The translations under genes and the position numbers were made by a program. From assembly GCF_010183535.1 (NCBI RefSeq), contig NC_071328.1:13888001-13952000 (forward strand): DNA of 64,000 nucleotides, written 5' to 3'. This document shows positions 13,101 to 23,632 of the stretch, piece after piece. A model generated the notes under the pieces. That model did no database searches and had not been told where the DNA came from. It saw nothing but the letters and a program-made list of their open reading frames with translations. Within the stretch, counting starts at the first letter, position 1, and the number at the start of each line of letters is the position of its first letter. This DNA comes from Caenorhabditis remanei. Taxonomy: Eukaryota > Nematoda > Chromadorea > Rhabditida > Rhabditidae.

Positions 13101-13759
13101 TAGGCACATCCCTGGGACAAGATTTCTGTTCAACAGTTGTAATAAATATGCTCGGTTAATAACTTTATAATTTCAGCCGAATCATCAACAAGTTCTCGTC
13201 AACCCTTCAATTCCCAGCAGACGAATTGACATTCATTCTGAAAACGTGTGAGAATGAGTTGACAACTGGGGAAGGAGCTCTCAACTCGAGTGTCGTCTCT
13301 CTTCTCCCTATTACAATGGCACTGGCGACAGTCAATCAGATATTCGGACTGCTCAACGAGAAGGATTACGTTCTGTTGCCCGAGTTGGCTCGTCGAGTTT
13401 TGACGAAATTTACGAGTGGAATGATTGAAAAGGCGAAAAGAGGAGAGACGGAGACGGATTACACATTCGAAACGACACTTCCATTGCTCCGAATGTCAAA
13501 AGAGAAATTTATGGATAAACGGCCGAGAATTTGGACTTGTGAGAATATGAGCACTGTTGGAGCTCACTGTCAGACACGAATTATGACGTCATTGGAGTTG
13601 GAGTCATCAATGGAGCACGTTTCCAGAATTGTCAACGCCGGGAGACCGATTAGAGAGATTGTGGAGACGGAGGAGACGCAGAGAAAACCGACGATTGAGG
13701 AGTTGAATGCGGATTATACTGTGTCGCATACTGTGTTCTCGTATCTCCCGAAAATGTAA
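7189..13759 (+). CDS. zwl-1: ZWILCH kinetochore protein (RZZ complex), zwl-1
   Basis: Subunit of the ROD-ZW10-ZWILCH complex that loads dynein and Mad1-Mad2 at unattached kinetochores. Seven exons join in phase: 7189-7278, 7327-7615, 7663-7759, 8842-9163, 10673-10941, 11812-12066, 13177-13759, giving 634 residues, close to the size expected for the worm protein. Similarity to human ZWILCH is collinear: LPIWISTISQ near residue 170 (human LPPLWV), GEVIIDMRWNT (human TAIALDISWSP), then SHLASLIRASK and MMMEIGVESLRG (human LLSKLIHQS and MLLEIGLDKLKK). An acidic KEEDESMEMEEDKENEGG tract sits near residues 80-100. No enzymatic motif is expected or seen. Introns 3, 4 and 6 are filled with hairpins and transposable elements. 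All phases close without a frame break. Confidence 0.9.
7775..8815. repeat. Giant hairpin filling zwl-1 intron 3
   Basis: Arms of about 500 bp meet near 8300. Examples: TTTTTGCACTATGAACAGGG at 8411-8430 is the reverse complement of 8171-8190; GTAGAGAAAATTG at 8702 mirrors CAATTTTCTCTAC at 7883; GCTGTTTTGGCGCAGATTTC at 7782 mirrors the sequence around 8790. Exons 3 and 4 flank it closely. Confidence 0.85.
9304..9604. mobile_element. Non-autonomous element with CATACTTGTCA termini, copy 1
   Basis: Begins CATACTTGTCA and ends TGACAAGTATG, a perfect 11-bp terminal inverted repeat. The interior carries GC-rich CCGGGCCGGGCC blocks against an AT-rich background. It encodes nothing convincing. It interrupts a repeat that is intact at about 12200 and 16620 (CCAAATTTTGAAAAAG). 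Confidence 0.75.
9620..9884. mobile_element. Non-autonomous element with CATACTTGCAA termini, copy 2
   Basis: Begins CATACTTGCAA and ends TTGCAAGTATG. It has the same GC-rich interior logic as the neighbouring copy and is separated from it by 15 bp containing AATTTTGAAAA. Confidence 0.72.
10020..10600. mobile_element. Foldback MITE with CGTGTAGTCCTCTCGGACAAG arms
   Basis: Arms at about 10023-10200 and 10380-10545 are inverted: GCTCTAAACGCC...CGTGTAGTCCTCTCGGACAAG on the left, CTTGTCCGAGGGAACTACACG...GCGTTTAGAGCG on the right. The right end ATGACTTCAGTCCTTCTTTA resembles the end of the related element at 46055-46787. Confidence 0.75.
10215..10370 (+). repeat. 150-bp dispersed repeat, copy 1 (zwl-1 intron 4)
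   Basis: Nearly the same text recurs at 11650-11805, including GACCGCATTTCGTCAGTTAG and GGGGAACCTATGCCC. Shorter pieces ending GGGGAACCTATGCCC also occur at about 11136 and 11550. Confidence 0.75.
11650..11805 (+). repeat. 150-bp dispersed repeat, copy 2 (just before zwl-1 exon 6)
   Basis: Direct copy of 10215-10370, reaching to within a few bases of the exon 6 acceptor at 11811. The polypyrimidine tract of that exon therefore lies in or beside repeat sequence. Confidence 0.72.
12330..13160. repeat. zwl-1 intron 6 repeat complex
   Basis: Contains two further single arms with GTGTAGTCCTCTCGGACAAG (12359-12378 and 12765-12784). It also has two copies of GTTGTAATAAAnATGCTCGG (about 12639 and 13136) and a GC-richer stretch at 12895-12965 with two GCTGATTGG motifs, which contain inverted CCAAT boxes. 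No coding sequence is seen. Confidence 0.6.
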
Positions 13760-13784
13760 AATTCATTAAAATTTTGGTGGTGGT

Positions 13785-14490
13785 GGCCGAGAAAATGCAA
13801 AAGTTAGGCCATTTTTATCGTTTTAACCGCAAAAACCAGAGATTTTGACTAAAAAACTTGGTGGCCGAGTTTTTGCAAAAGTTAGGCCACCGATTTTTTT
13901 TTGATTTTTTTGACGTTTCTGGTGTGTTTTTTTGCGTTTTTCGCCTGAAAACTCGATACAACATCCCGAAAAACCCTAAAAACCACTAAAAACCGATTTT
14001 CCCCAAAATTTGGACCGTGGCCGAGTTTTTGCAAAAGTTAGGCCACCGATTTTTTTTTTTATTTTTTGACGTTTCTGGTGGTTTTTTTGCGTTTTTTACC
14101 TGAAAACTGGATAAAACATCCCGAAAAACCCTAAAAACCACTAAAAACCGTTTTTCCCCAAAATTTGGACCGTGGCCGAGTTTTTGCAAAAGTTAGGCCA
14201 CCGATTTTTATTTTATTTTTTGAGGTTTCTGGTGGTTTTTTCTGCATGTTTGTCAGTTTTTTCAGTTTTTAGGTGAAAAATGAGAAATTTTGGGAAATTT
14301 CCATTTTTTCACCTATTTGCCCCAAAAAAGTTGGAAAACTCTGATTTTCGGATATTTAAACTCAATTTTCTTGCATTTCCACTAAAAAACTGGCTAAAAC
14401 ATCCTAGAAACCTCAAAAAACCACGAAAAACTGATTTTTCCCGAGATTTGGACCGGTGGCCGAGTTTTTGCAAAAATTCGGCCACAAAGT
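13785..14490 (+). repeat. Tandem repeat of about 150-160 bp downstream of zwl-1
   Basis: Units starting GTGGCCGAGTTTTTGCAAAA begin near 13862, 14022, 14172 and 14457. Each is followed by GTTAGGCCACCGATTTTT or a variant, then GTTTCTGGTGG and a CCCTAAAAACCAC stretch. The last unit is divergent. Confidence 0.75.
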
Positions 14491-14944
14491 TTTTTTTGTA
14501 ATTTATCAATCTTTTTTGCAAAAAATCGCTGGTTTTCGTCTTTTTTGGCGTTTTTACCAGGTTTTCACCGAATTTACATAATTTTTAACCATATAATCGT
14601 TTATATGGCCTAACTTTCTCATCCTCGGCCACCTCTCCCACCACCTTATTCCAATTTTCATTCGTTTTATGTCTTTTATCCGGTAACAATATACCATTTT
14701 ATTCAATTCCTGTGAATCCCCCGATTTTAAACCCCATATTCTGATGATTTTCCCCAACTGGTTGTCTTCTAGATTTGATTCGATTTGAAGTGAAAATCTT
14801 TGTTTTATAAATAAATGAAAGAATTGCCTCATCAGATTCCATTTATTCACTGCGCACTGTATTCTCTCTCTCTCCTGCACTCTCTTTCTCTCCCTCCTTC
14901 TCCCCCTCCCTTATCTACGCCCTCCACCGCTACGATCAACTTGC

Positions 14945-15030
14945 GCACGCGTGGCGCAGGCGGTAACACGTCGGCGCCCTCGCACCGTGTCCACCAACCC
15001 GCGGGTTCGACTCCCGCCCAGTGTTGCGAT
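14945..15030 (+). repeat. tRNA-derived repeat (A box and B box present)
   Basis: TGGCGCAGGCGGTAA resembles a tRNA A box and GGGTTCGACTCCCG a B box with a paired T stem. The flanking 7-mers do not form an acceptor stem, so this is a tRNA-like relic or SINE head rather than a working tRNA. A related copy lies antisense at 19484-19555. Confidence 0.55.
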
Positions 15031-15959
15031 GACGAATGATATCTGCTCTAATGAGTCTGAATCCCTATGTTGAGATCTTGTCTGAGCTTCTCTTTTTTTG
15101 AGTTTGAGTAGTATTCCCTTATTTATTATTCATGTGCCAATTCATTGTCTGGGTGTGTCAGTGTCAGTAATACATCACTCTTTTGTTTTTGTCCGCCCCA
15201 GAAAACCAATTTTCGTCTCGTTTTTTAGTTTTTTCCTGCTTTAAGGGGGTCACTTGTTATGACAGAAAGTCATAATAACTTTCGCACGGCTATCTGATTT
15301 TCTCTTTTCGTTTCCGTCCAGTCCCCCCGCTCTTCGATTTGCATATAAAACCAATTCTCTCTCTTTGCTCTCTTTTTACTACGCATTTTTGACCTACTCG
15401 TAGTTTCTCAAGACGTTTTGTATAGGGTGTTGAATTACTATTTGGAATGGGGGCAAGGGGGGTTTTATTTGATGGGCGGTGCACTTTTTTATTTGCGAAG
15501 AGAGTGGAAAAAGACTTTTTCAACTTTTTTTTGAAATTTATTTATTTATTTTGGTTACAGTAAGCCTAGCGAATACTGTATAGAGGTACAGTAGTTCACG
15601 AGAAAAATTTAGATTACTGTAGTTTGAGTACTGTAGACTTACTGTAGACATGAAGACGTTTTTTAAATTTTCTACATTTTTCAGATTTTTTTTTAATTTT
15701 TTGAAAAAAAAAAGTTTTCAGAATTTTCCGCGAAATTAACAGATTCTGGTTTTGAAACATGACATTTTTTATTTTTGCCTCATTTTGGCTCATTTTTCTA
15801 TAAAAATTGCAGTCTTACCGCTTTTGGGCGATGTCGATGCACCATGTGTACAGAAATGGTGCATCGACACAAACTTTGACCTACCATAACTCACTAGAAA
15901 AACACCGTACAAAAAAGTTGCCAACTACAAAAATGATCTACATAAAATTTTACACATTT

Positions 15960-16105
15960 TGTCAACTGACAACTTTTTGATAGCTCCGCCCATTTTTGAG
16001 ATATGCGCTTTTAAAGATGGCGAGAGAGAAGGAGACGCAGAGAAACCTCATCTTTAAAGGCGCATACCTAAAAAGTGGGCGGAGCTATCAAAAAGTTGTA
16101 AACTA
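15960..16105. mobile_element. Palindromic MITE with TTTAAAG and GGGCGGAGC arms
   Basis: The left arm (TTTTTGATAGCTCCGCCCA, ATGCGCTTTTAAAGATGG) mirrors the right arm (CTTTAAAGGCGCATACC, AGTGGGCGGAGCTATCAAAA) around a GAGACGCAGAGAAA core. It belongs to the family that dominates 40-60 kb. Confidence 0.75.
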
Positions 16106-17104
16106 GGGAAATTAGTGTTTGTAGCATTTGAAACCACTTTATAGCTAAATTTCAGCAAAAAAACCAAAAAAAAAATTTTTTTGCAAAATTTTATTGCTCT
16201 AAACTGTATTACTGTGGCTTGATTTATAGTTTTTTTTGTTGGCTTTTTATTTTTTTGATTTTCTCTACAGTACCACTCACAGTAACCTAAAACTCCTTGG
16301 AGGGAAGGGGCGGAGTCTAAAATTCATAAAAATGAAAATTTTCTCATTAATATTCATAGTTTCTCTATTTTTTCTCTGCCAAGGGAACCAATATATACGA
16401 AATATGAATACGTGACACAAACAACTCATTTCCTTTTTTCTTTCCCACTTATTATACTAGCTGGCGTGTCTTTGACGCCGTTTTTGAAAAAAACTAGTCC
16501 CCCGGTCAAAAATGGCCTAAGATCACAAAATTAGGCCAGGAGAATGAAAAATTCGAATTCATCGTGAAAACAGCTTTGAAATGAGTACAATATCGAAAAA
16601 TAAGTTGGTGGCCTAGAAATCCAAATTTTGAAAAAGTTAGTCCCCCGTCCAAAATTCGTTGTTTTTGCTGTTTTTCTGCTATTTTTCACTATTTTTCGAT
16701 AGTTTTTTTTTGCAATTTTTCAGTAATTGCTTTTCGACGTTTTTTCAGTTTCGAAAGAGTCTCAACGTGCTCCCAGAACCGGAATTTCAGAGCGAATTTC
16801 TGAGTCCAAGAAAACAAATCTCAATGCAGAAAGAAGGGAATACAAATTCCACGACTACATTATTATTATTTCTTGTTTTTTTTCCCTCCTCTTTCTCCAC
16901 CAAGAGACAACAAAACACTTGTGAACTACTACTATTACCACTATTTATTGGACCCATTTTCCCTCCGTTAGGGGGCCGCTGGGACGTTTCGAAACCGAGA
17001 TATTTTTTAAGCAAATTTTCTGCTTGAAACTGCTTAAATTGGTCAAAAACTAGTGGAAAACTCTTAAAATTCCTTAAAACTCAAGAAAAAAGAATGCAAA
17101 AAAG

Positions 17105-17190
17105 ATTTGCCACCGCGGGGATCGAACCCCGGTTGGTCGTCGGGAGACATGTTCTGTCGAAAATCCCACTCGGCCATCTGGACAGCTTTT
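17105..17190 (-). repeat. tRNA-like repeat, antisense
   Basis: On the minus strand GATGGCCGAGTGGGA (A box) is followed by GGGGTTCGATCCCCG (B box with a perfect T stem). The acceptor arms do not pair. A near copy sits at 18370-18452, including the flanking GCAAAAAAGATTTGCCACCG text, so this is a dispersed repeat rather than an isolated tRNA. Confidence 0.6.
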
Positions 17191-18369
17191 TCAGAATTTT
17201 GAAAATTGAGTTTTTCAGAGTTTTTAGTGGTTTCTAAGGGCTTTGAGCTCAGTTTTTTGTGGTTTGGGAGCACTAGAACATCGATTAACAGCTTGAGAAT
17301 GAACAACCTCCCGTTGCCTAAAAACACAAAAACAAAAAGTTCGGCCACCAGTAATTTAATTAATCTTCTGAAGAGAGCGAGGATCACATAGCTATTATCG
17401 AAACTTCTCAACAAAAAATAGTGAAAATTCGCCGAAAAACATCAAAAACAACGAAATTTGGCCGGGGGACTAACTTTTTCAAAATTTGGATTTCTAGGCC
17501 ATCATTTCATTTTTTGATATTATACTCGTTTCGAAGCTATTTTCACGGTGAATCCAAATTTTTCAAACTCCTCGCCTAATTTTGCGATTTTAGACCATTT
17601 TCGACCGAGGGACTGGTTTTCCGAAATTTGGATTTCTAGGCCACCAACTTATTTTTTGATATTATACTCATTTCAAAGCTGCTTTCACGCTGAATTCGAA
17701 TTTTTCAGTCTTCTGGCCTAATTTTGTGATTTTAGGCCAGTTTTGACCGGGGGACTAACTTTTTCAAAATTTGGATTTCTAGGCCACCAACTATTTTTGG
17801 CCTAATTTTCTATTTTTCTGTTTCTCGGCCACCAAAATATCCGATTTTTGCTCTCCTCACTGACATAAAACCATTGCCTTCATCTCCATCTCCCGCCATT
17901 TCTCAAAATGTAGCACTCTCCAGGGACCTTTGGCTCCCTGGCTCCGCCCACTTTTTTATTGGTGTTGTTTTCGCGCGGCTCATGGGTCGGGCTCCGTGAG
18001 CACACGGAGGGAGCACTGGGCTTTTCGCACACAATTTGTATTTTTTTTTATTTTTGCGCGGCGCGAAGAGAAGAGGCAATTAGCTATTGGCGGCCAGCAC
18101 GTCTTCATTAGCTTCTCGAGAAGACGTCGATGAGAAGACGACGTCTTCTAAACTTGCTCTAGTCTTCTCAAATGCATTCTAATCGTCCCTTTCCGCCTAT
18201 TTGTCTCTTTTTTTTTCTTTACTTGCTAGCAGCCTGCCACTCATTTCTCTCTCGTTTTCTTCTCAGAATTACCCCTCAGTTTTGTGTTTTTTTGTGTTTT
18301 AGTTGGGTTATAATCGCTTGGGGACCCTTAGAATCCCTTAAAAACCAAGAAAAAATAATGCAAAAAAGA

Positions 18370-18452
18370 TTTGCCACCGCGGGGATCGAACCCCGGTTGG
18401 TCGTCGGTGGACATGTTCTGTCGAAATTCCGACTCGGCCATGTGGACACATT
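18370..18452 (-). repeat. tRNA-like repeat, antisense, second copy
   Basis: Close copy of the block at 17105-17190, with the same A box GGCCGAGT and B box GGGGTTCGATCCCCG on the minus strand and no closing acceptor stem. Confidence 0.6.
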
Positions 18453-18589
18453 TTTCAGAATTTTGGAAAAACTAAGTTTTTTACAGTTTTAAGTGGTTTT
18501 TAAGAGTTTTGAGCTTAGTTCAAAACTTATAATTTATAGCTAAAACTCTTAAAAACTCTTAAACTCAACAAAAAAAACAACCAAAACCA

Positions 18590-18895
18590 GTGAAACCTGG
18601 CCCGATGCACCAATGTCACATTAATGGTGCATCGACTGAAACTTTGACCTACCATAACTCACTAGAAAGACACCGTACAAAAAGTTTAAACTACAAAACT
18701 GATCTACATAACATTTGCTACATTTTTACAGTTGACACTTTTTTGATAGCTCCGCCCACTTTTGAGATATGCGTCTTTAAATATGATCCTTTTTCGCTCG
18801 CAGTTGCTTAGCTGTCATGTTTAAAGGCGCATAACTCAAAAGTGGGCGGAGCTACCAAATAGTTGTCAACTACAAAAATTTTGCCCTGGTTTTGA
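18590..18895. mobile_element. MITE beside a GATGCACCA palindrome
   Basis: Begins with a CGATGCACCAATGT...AATGGTGCATCGAC palindrome. It continues with inverted TAGCTCCGCCCACTTTTGAG / CAAAAGTGGGCGGAGCTA arms around TTTAAA sites at about 18776 and 18820. Confidence 0.65.
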
Positions 18896-19181
18896 TCTAC
18901 ATTTTAATATAAATGTTTAAATGTTTAGATAATGGGTAAATGGATGAGGGGCTCTCCAAGTTGACCAATTTTCACTTTTTTTAACTTGGTGCACCAACTC
19001 AATTTTTTCTAATTTTCAGAAGTTTTTCGGGATTTTTCAGGAGTTTTAAAGAATTATTTGTGATTTATAATTGTTTGCACATACATTTCTTCTCCATTTC
19101 TCTCATTTTTCTACTCAAAATTCAAAAATTGTTTAGCTAAAAAACACGTTTTTGTTTTTCAGATTTCTTCTCCATCCCCAT

Positions 19182-22100
19182 ATGCTGACACCGCACCATC
19201 GTTTCCCACGGTCAGCGTCCGCCTATGAGAACACTGCGTGCACCTCGTCGGCCGATGACGAATTTGATGACGACTACTACCCGACGAGTTGCTCGCGGAA
19301 TGTTGGAGAAGAAGATGGAGACGAGGACGAGGAGCGTGCCGTTGAGAAGGAGACGTTAGAGGTGCGGTGGTGAGCCATGGAAATGACATTTATGTCTTTT
19401 TCTTCAATTAATTTCTCAAGCGGGGTGTGGGGAATAGGAAAACAAGAAAAAACAAAAAATAAAATAAATAAAATCCACCAGTGGGGATCGAACCCCCGAC
19501 CGTCCGCGCGCCGCGCCTCGTGTTACCGCCTCGACCACCGCTCACCAAATCTCGCTTACTCCTGAAGGTGGTGATAAAAGCGCCGCTTTCCGGACTGCGC
19601 GCCAACGACACGCCAGCCTTCACCATTAAAAAAAACAATTTTCCAGATAACGATCCCTCGAGACGTAGATCAACCGAACGGAATGGCGTTTCGGATGGTT
19701 GGCAGCAGAAGTCGTGGCATTTTTGTGGATTACGTGTATTTGGATTCGCCGCAAGTAGGTTTTGCAAAAAAATCGAAAAATTTTTTTTCGAAAAATTGCT
19801 TTTTTTGATTTTTTTGCTGATTTTTAGCTATAAAGTGGTTTCAAATGCTACGAATGCTAATTTCCTATTATTTTAGCTCAAAAATAAACCAAAAACTCTC
19901 AAAATCCAGTCGATGCACCATTTCTGTACACATGGTGCATCGACATCATCCAAAAGCGGTAAAACGGGAATTTTTATAGAAAAATAGGCAAAAATAGTAC
20001 ATTTTCATGCTTCAAAACCAAAATCTATTAATTTTGTGAGAAATTCTGGCAAAAAAACGGAAAATATGAAAAAAAAACATTTTTGAAAATTTTTTTCCCA
20101 CGATCTTCATGACTAATCTTTTTTTTTCTTTCTTATTTCTCTACTCGGACGGATTCTTATTCTGAAGAAGACAAAAAAAAAGAAGAAGAATTCTAATTTA
20201 GTACTCGGAGGGAATGAGTAACGAGCTCTGGTGAGAGGACATACATGCATAATTGGGAATGTCGTTTCGTCCTTTTTTGAGGTTTTTTTGGGAGAAATTG
20301 CCTTAGGATTTACACTTGGTGTATGCAAACGCGCTCTATTGGAAAACATTTTGAAAAAAAATTGGACGGGCGGGAGTTTGAATTTGATGGAGATGCACCA
20401 TGTGTACAGAAATGGTGCATCGACTGGATTTTGAGTGATTTTGGTTGATTTTTGAGCGGAAATTAATGGGAAATTAGCATTTGTAACATTTGAAGTCATA
20501 TTATAACCAAATATCAACAAAAAACTTTTTTTTTTGAAATTGGTGGTGCATCGACTGGATTTTGAGTTGTTTTTGAATTTTTGGGAGACGAAAGTGCGCT
20601 CTGTTGATAATCAACTTGATTTTGAGAGATTTTGGCTGATTTTAAAGCTAAAATTGATGGGAAATTAGCATTTGTAACCAGTGTGTGTTCTCGAGAAAAA
20701 GTTTCTCGAGAAATGCCATTACGAGAAATTTCTCGAGGAATTTCTCGAGAAATTTCTCGAGGAATTGCTCGAGAAACTCTGCTAAACAAACTTTTACATA
20801 CTTGTCACGGCCGGGCCAAAATCAGGAAAAATCTCTGCCCGGCCCGGCCCGTTTTGAAACATGTTTTGAAAACATTTTGTGTTTTTGAATTTTTTTTGGA
20901 AATTTTTTGAACTTTTTTGAAAAAAGTATAGTTTCCGAATAAACATTTAAAATTGAATCAAAATGTGAATATGTATGATAATTTAAGCATTTTTACTCTA
21001 TTTTTTCGAAAAATTTCAAAAAAAATTGGTAAAAATGGGTACCCATTTTTGAATCCGGGCCGGACCAAGAGAAATTTCGGCCCGGCCCGGTCCAAAAAAA
21101 TCTCGGCCCGGCCCGGCTCGATTTTTGACAAGTATGAAATATTGAAATCACACTCTAATTGGAACCTTCAAACAAATTATTTATATTTTTATGCTATAAA
21201 CACTCAATTTCTCGAGAAATTCTCGAGAATTTCTCGAAAGTTTCTCGTTAATTTCTCGAGAATTTCTCGAGAAATTCTCGAGAAATTAATCGAGAAATTA
21301 ATCGAGAAATTTCTCGAGAAATCCTCGAGAAAACACACTGTTTGTAACATTTGAAATCATATTATAACCAAAGTCCAGAATTTTTTCTCTCATATTTTCC
21401 GATTTTTGGCCAGAATTTCTCCCAAAATTAACAGATTTTGATATCGAAGCATCAAAATCAACTATTTTGCTCATATTTCAGTAAAAATCACCGCTTTACC
21501 GCTTTAGGACGATGTCGATGCACCATGTGTACAGAAATAGTGCATCGGCTGGATTTTGAATGATTTTGGTTGATATTTGAGCGGAAATTGATGGGAAATT
21601 AGCATTTGTAAAATTAAAAATCATATTATAACCAAATATCACGAAAAAAATCAATAACAAAAATTTTCTGAAATTTTCTGAAAAATAAAATTTCAAATTT
21701 TTTGATTTTTGTGGGTTTTGTGAAAAATCTGCAGAATTTTATCAATTTTGGTAAAAGTTCTCAACCGAGCGCTCCTTTTTGAAGCTAAAAATCAGTCGAT
21801 GCACCATATATCTTACGAAAAACACAAAAAAATCGAAAAAAAAAAATTTCGCAAAATTTTTAATGTGTTATCTTAAAACTTTAGCTATACTGGTTTCAAA
21901 TGTTACAAATGCTAATTTTCTATCAATTTCAGCTGAAAAATCCACCTAAATCACTCAAAAATCCAGTCGATGCACCATTTCTGTACACATGGTGCATCGA
22001 CATCGCTGAAAAGCGGTAAAGTGGGAATTTTTACTGAAAAATCAATGGAGCGCGCTTGCAGCACAGTAAACACTAATTTAATTATCAATTATCAACAGAG

Positions 22101-23632
22101 CGCATTTACCCCTCTCAAAAATTTCAAAAAAATCAACCAAAATCGATAATTTCTTCCGATTATCAACAGAGCGCATTTACCGTTCCCAAAAATTCAAAAA
22201 AAAAATCGATAATATTACAGAGTAAACACCTTCGAGAAGGTGACCGTCTCCTTCGATGCAACAAGATTTCTCTCCGCGCGATATCCGTAGATCAAGCGGC
22301 AAGTATTTTCCGATTCTGGATGACACGTGCCGATTGTCTAACATTATTGATCGAACGTAGATCAGACGGAGAGAGTGTGATGATGAAGAGACGCAGACAA
22401 GCGAGACTCTCAATGTGTAATGAACAGATGGAGCAGACGAGACACGTCGTCTCCGGAAGAGCGACGACACTCCGTCTGACGTCTTCTAAATCTGCTGAAG
22501 TATTCAGATGCTTTCAGCAGCAGGAGGACACGCCCACTTTCAGACTGAAATCCCCGAAATACGAGTCGTTTGACACGTCACCAACACGATCGATTTGTCC
22601 ACATTGTCATTCACAGACTAGATTGGTGAGCTTCAGCCGAATATAGCCACGCCCCCTTTTATCAGAATTTTCCATATCTACATCCATCTTGTAGATCAAA
22701 ACCAGGGCTACATTTTTGTAGTTGACCACTTTTTGATAGCTCCCCCCACTTTTGAGATATACGGCTTTAAAGTAATGGTTACTGTAGCTAGCGAACTGCA
22801 AAATCCGTGTTTTGAAATCCGGTTACTGTAGCAAAGAACTGCAAAAATAACGATTCTTGGCTGAAAAATTCAAAACCACGTTTTGCAGTCCGGTTACTGT
22901 AGTCATGAACTGCGAAATTCGCGTTTTGCAGGTTAGATCGGACTGCAAGATTTTGATTTTTGCAGTTTGATCTACTGTAATCGAACTGCAATAACCTCGA
23001 TCTTGCAGTTCTTAGCTACAGTAATCGGACTACAAAACCCGGATCTTGCAGTTCTTTGCTACAGTAACCAGACTGCAAAATTCGATTTCCCATTTTCAAG
23101 TCGAATAAATCGTCATTTTTGCAGTTTGATCTACCGTAATCGAACTGCAAAAACCCGGATCTTGCTGTTCTCAACTACAGTAACCGGACTGCAAAGCCAG
23201 AATCTTGTAATTCTTAGCTACCGTAACCGGACTGCAAGATTCTGGGTTCTGCAGTTTGATCTACCGTAACCGGACCGCAAAAACCCGGATCTTGCAGTTT
23301 GATCTACCGTAATCGAACTGCAATAACCGCGGATCTTGCAGTTCTTAGCTACAGTAATCGAACTGCAAAAACCCGGATCTCGCAATTCTTAGCTACAGTA
23401 ACCAAACTGCAAAAACCGCGGATTTTGCAGTTCTTAGGTACCGTAATCAAACTGCAAAAACCCGGATCTCGCAATTCTTAGCCACAGTAACCCAACTCGA
23501 TTTTTGTGTCGATTTACGGCGTAAATCCATTCCTCAAATTTGCAGCTCTACCTTCACCAATTCTCTCACGGCTTCGTCAACAACGCCTTCCGATTTCTAA
23601 CCGTCTCGCGCTCAAGCTATTCACTTTTATAA
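19182..23632 (+). CDS. Small PDZ-domain protein
   Basis: Four exons in phase 0: 19182-19361, 19647-19754, 22221-22625, 23546-23632, giving 259 residues. The start is the first ATG after an SL-like acceptor (TTTTTGTTTTTCAG at 19162). Residues 1-60 are acidic (DDEFDDDYYP, EEDGDEDEE). A single PDZ domain spans about 61-125: the GLGF region is degenerate, then GIFVDYVYLDSPQ and HLREGDRLLRCN...LRAISVDQAA, the usual carboxylate-loop and alpha-B arrangement. The C-terminal part is basic and Ser/Thr-rich with one CPHCH motif, and I recognise nothing further. The first donor (GAG/GTGCGG) is weak. The poly(A) signal is at 23642-23647. Likely a scaffold or adaptor; no specific partner can be named. It ends tail-to-tail with ETFB, 145 bp apart. 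Confidence 0.75.
19484..19556 (-). repeat. tRNA-like repeat in PDZ gene intron 1
   Basis: On the minus strand GGTCGAGGCGGTAACACG (A box) and GGGGGTTCGATCCCC (B box). It shares GGCGGTAACACG with the block at 14945-15030. Confidence 0.55.
20679..21340. mobile_element. hAT-like non-autonomous element with 8-bp target duplication
   Basis: Termini CAGTGTGTGTTCTCGAG and, in reverse complement, CAGTGTGTTTTCTCGAG. They are flanked by TTTGTAAC at 20671-20678 and 21341-21348. The uninterrupted target is visible at about 20478 (GCATTTGTAACATTTGAAG). An 8-bp duplication and CAGTG ends are typical of hAT elements. Both subterminal regions are arrays of TTTCTCGAGAAA palindromes (20690-20775 and 21205-21330). 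It encodes no transposase and has another element nested inside. Confidence 0.8.
20797..21136. mobile_element. Nested CATACTTGTCA element
   Basis: Begins CATACTTGTCACGG and ends TTTTTGACAAGTATG. Both ends carry CCCGGCCCGGCC-type blocks (20806-20852, 21056-21120). It is the third full copy of the family at 9304-9884 and sits inside the hAT-like element. Confidence 0.75.
22770..23510 (+). repeat. Minisatellite of about 42 bp in the last PDZ-gene intron
   Basis: Imperfect units of the type TTGCAGTTCTTAGCTACAGT followed by AACCGGACTGCAAAAACCCGG, repeated about 15 times. Each unit is internally palindromic (GCAGTT...AACTGC; TTGCAGT...ACTGCAA). Confidence 0.8.

Larger units (their letters stand above)
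14500..19160. other. Intergenic region, repeat-rich, no gene recognised
   Basis: 4.6 kb between zwl-1 and the PDZ gene. It holds CT-rich DNA (14860-14935), a tRNA-like block (14945-15030), a GATGCACCAT palindrome (about 15834-15868), a MITE (15960-16105), and an inverted pair of the AGTCCCCCGGTCAAAA family (16490-16710 versus 17390-17800). Two antisense tRNA-like blocks (17109-17185, 18373-18450) and another MITE (18590-18895) follow. ORFs at 14554-14880 (-) and 15290-15523 (-) have no recognisable homology, and I do not call them genes. Confidence 0.55.
19905..22020. repeat. Repeat-packed intron 2 of PDZ gene with GATGCACCAT palindromes
   Basis: A palindrome with arms TCGATGCACCAT / ATGGTGCATCGA around GTGTACAGAA (or its complement) occurs at about 19911-19946, 20393-20425, 21514-21548 (one mismatch) and 21964-21998. 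Half-sites lie at 20545 and 21796. The flanking text (GCATTTGTAACATTTGAAnTC, TATTATAACCAAATATC) is repeated too, so this is a family of several hundred bp present several times in both orientations. Confidence 0.7.

Noticed and set aside
14554..14880. 108-residue minus-strand ORF
   Set aside because: No recognisable domain, no splice or start context, and it overlaps CT-rich repeat DNA.
14945..15030. Functional tRNA gene
   Set aside because: A and B boxes are present but no 7-bp acceptor stem forms, and a related block occurs antisense elsewhere, so it is better read as a tRNA-derived repeat.
17105..17190. Functional tRNA-Ser/Leu-like gene on the minus strand
   Set aside because: Perfect T stem, but the acceptor strands do not pair, and a near-identical copy with the same flanks lies at 18370-18452.
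20685..21354. ORFs rich in FSRNFSRN or ISREISRE
   Set aside because: Translations of the TTTCTCGAGAAA palindrome arrays of the hAT-like element.
22607..23481. Series of ORFs with repeated NRTAK strings on both strands
   Set aside because: They are readings of the 42-bp tandem array in the last PDZ-gene intron.
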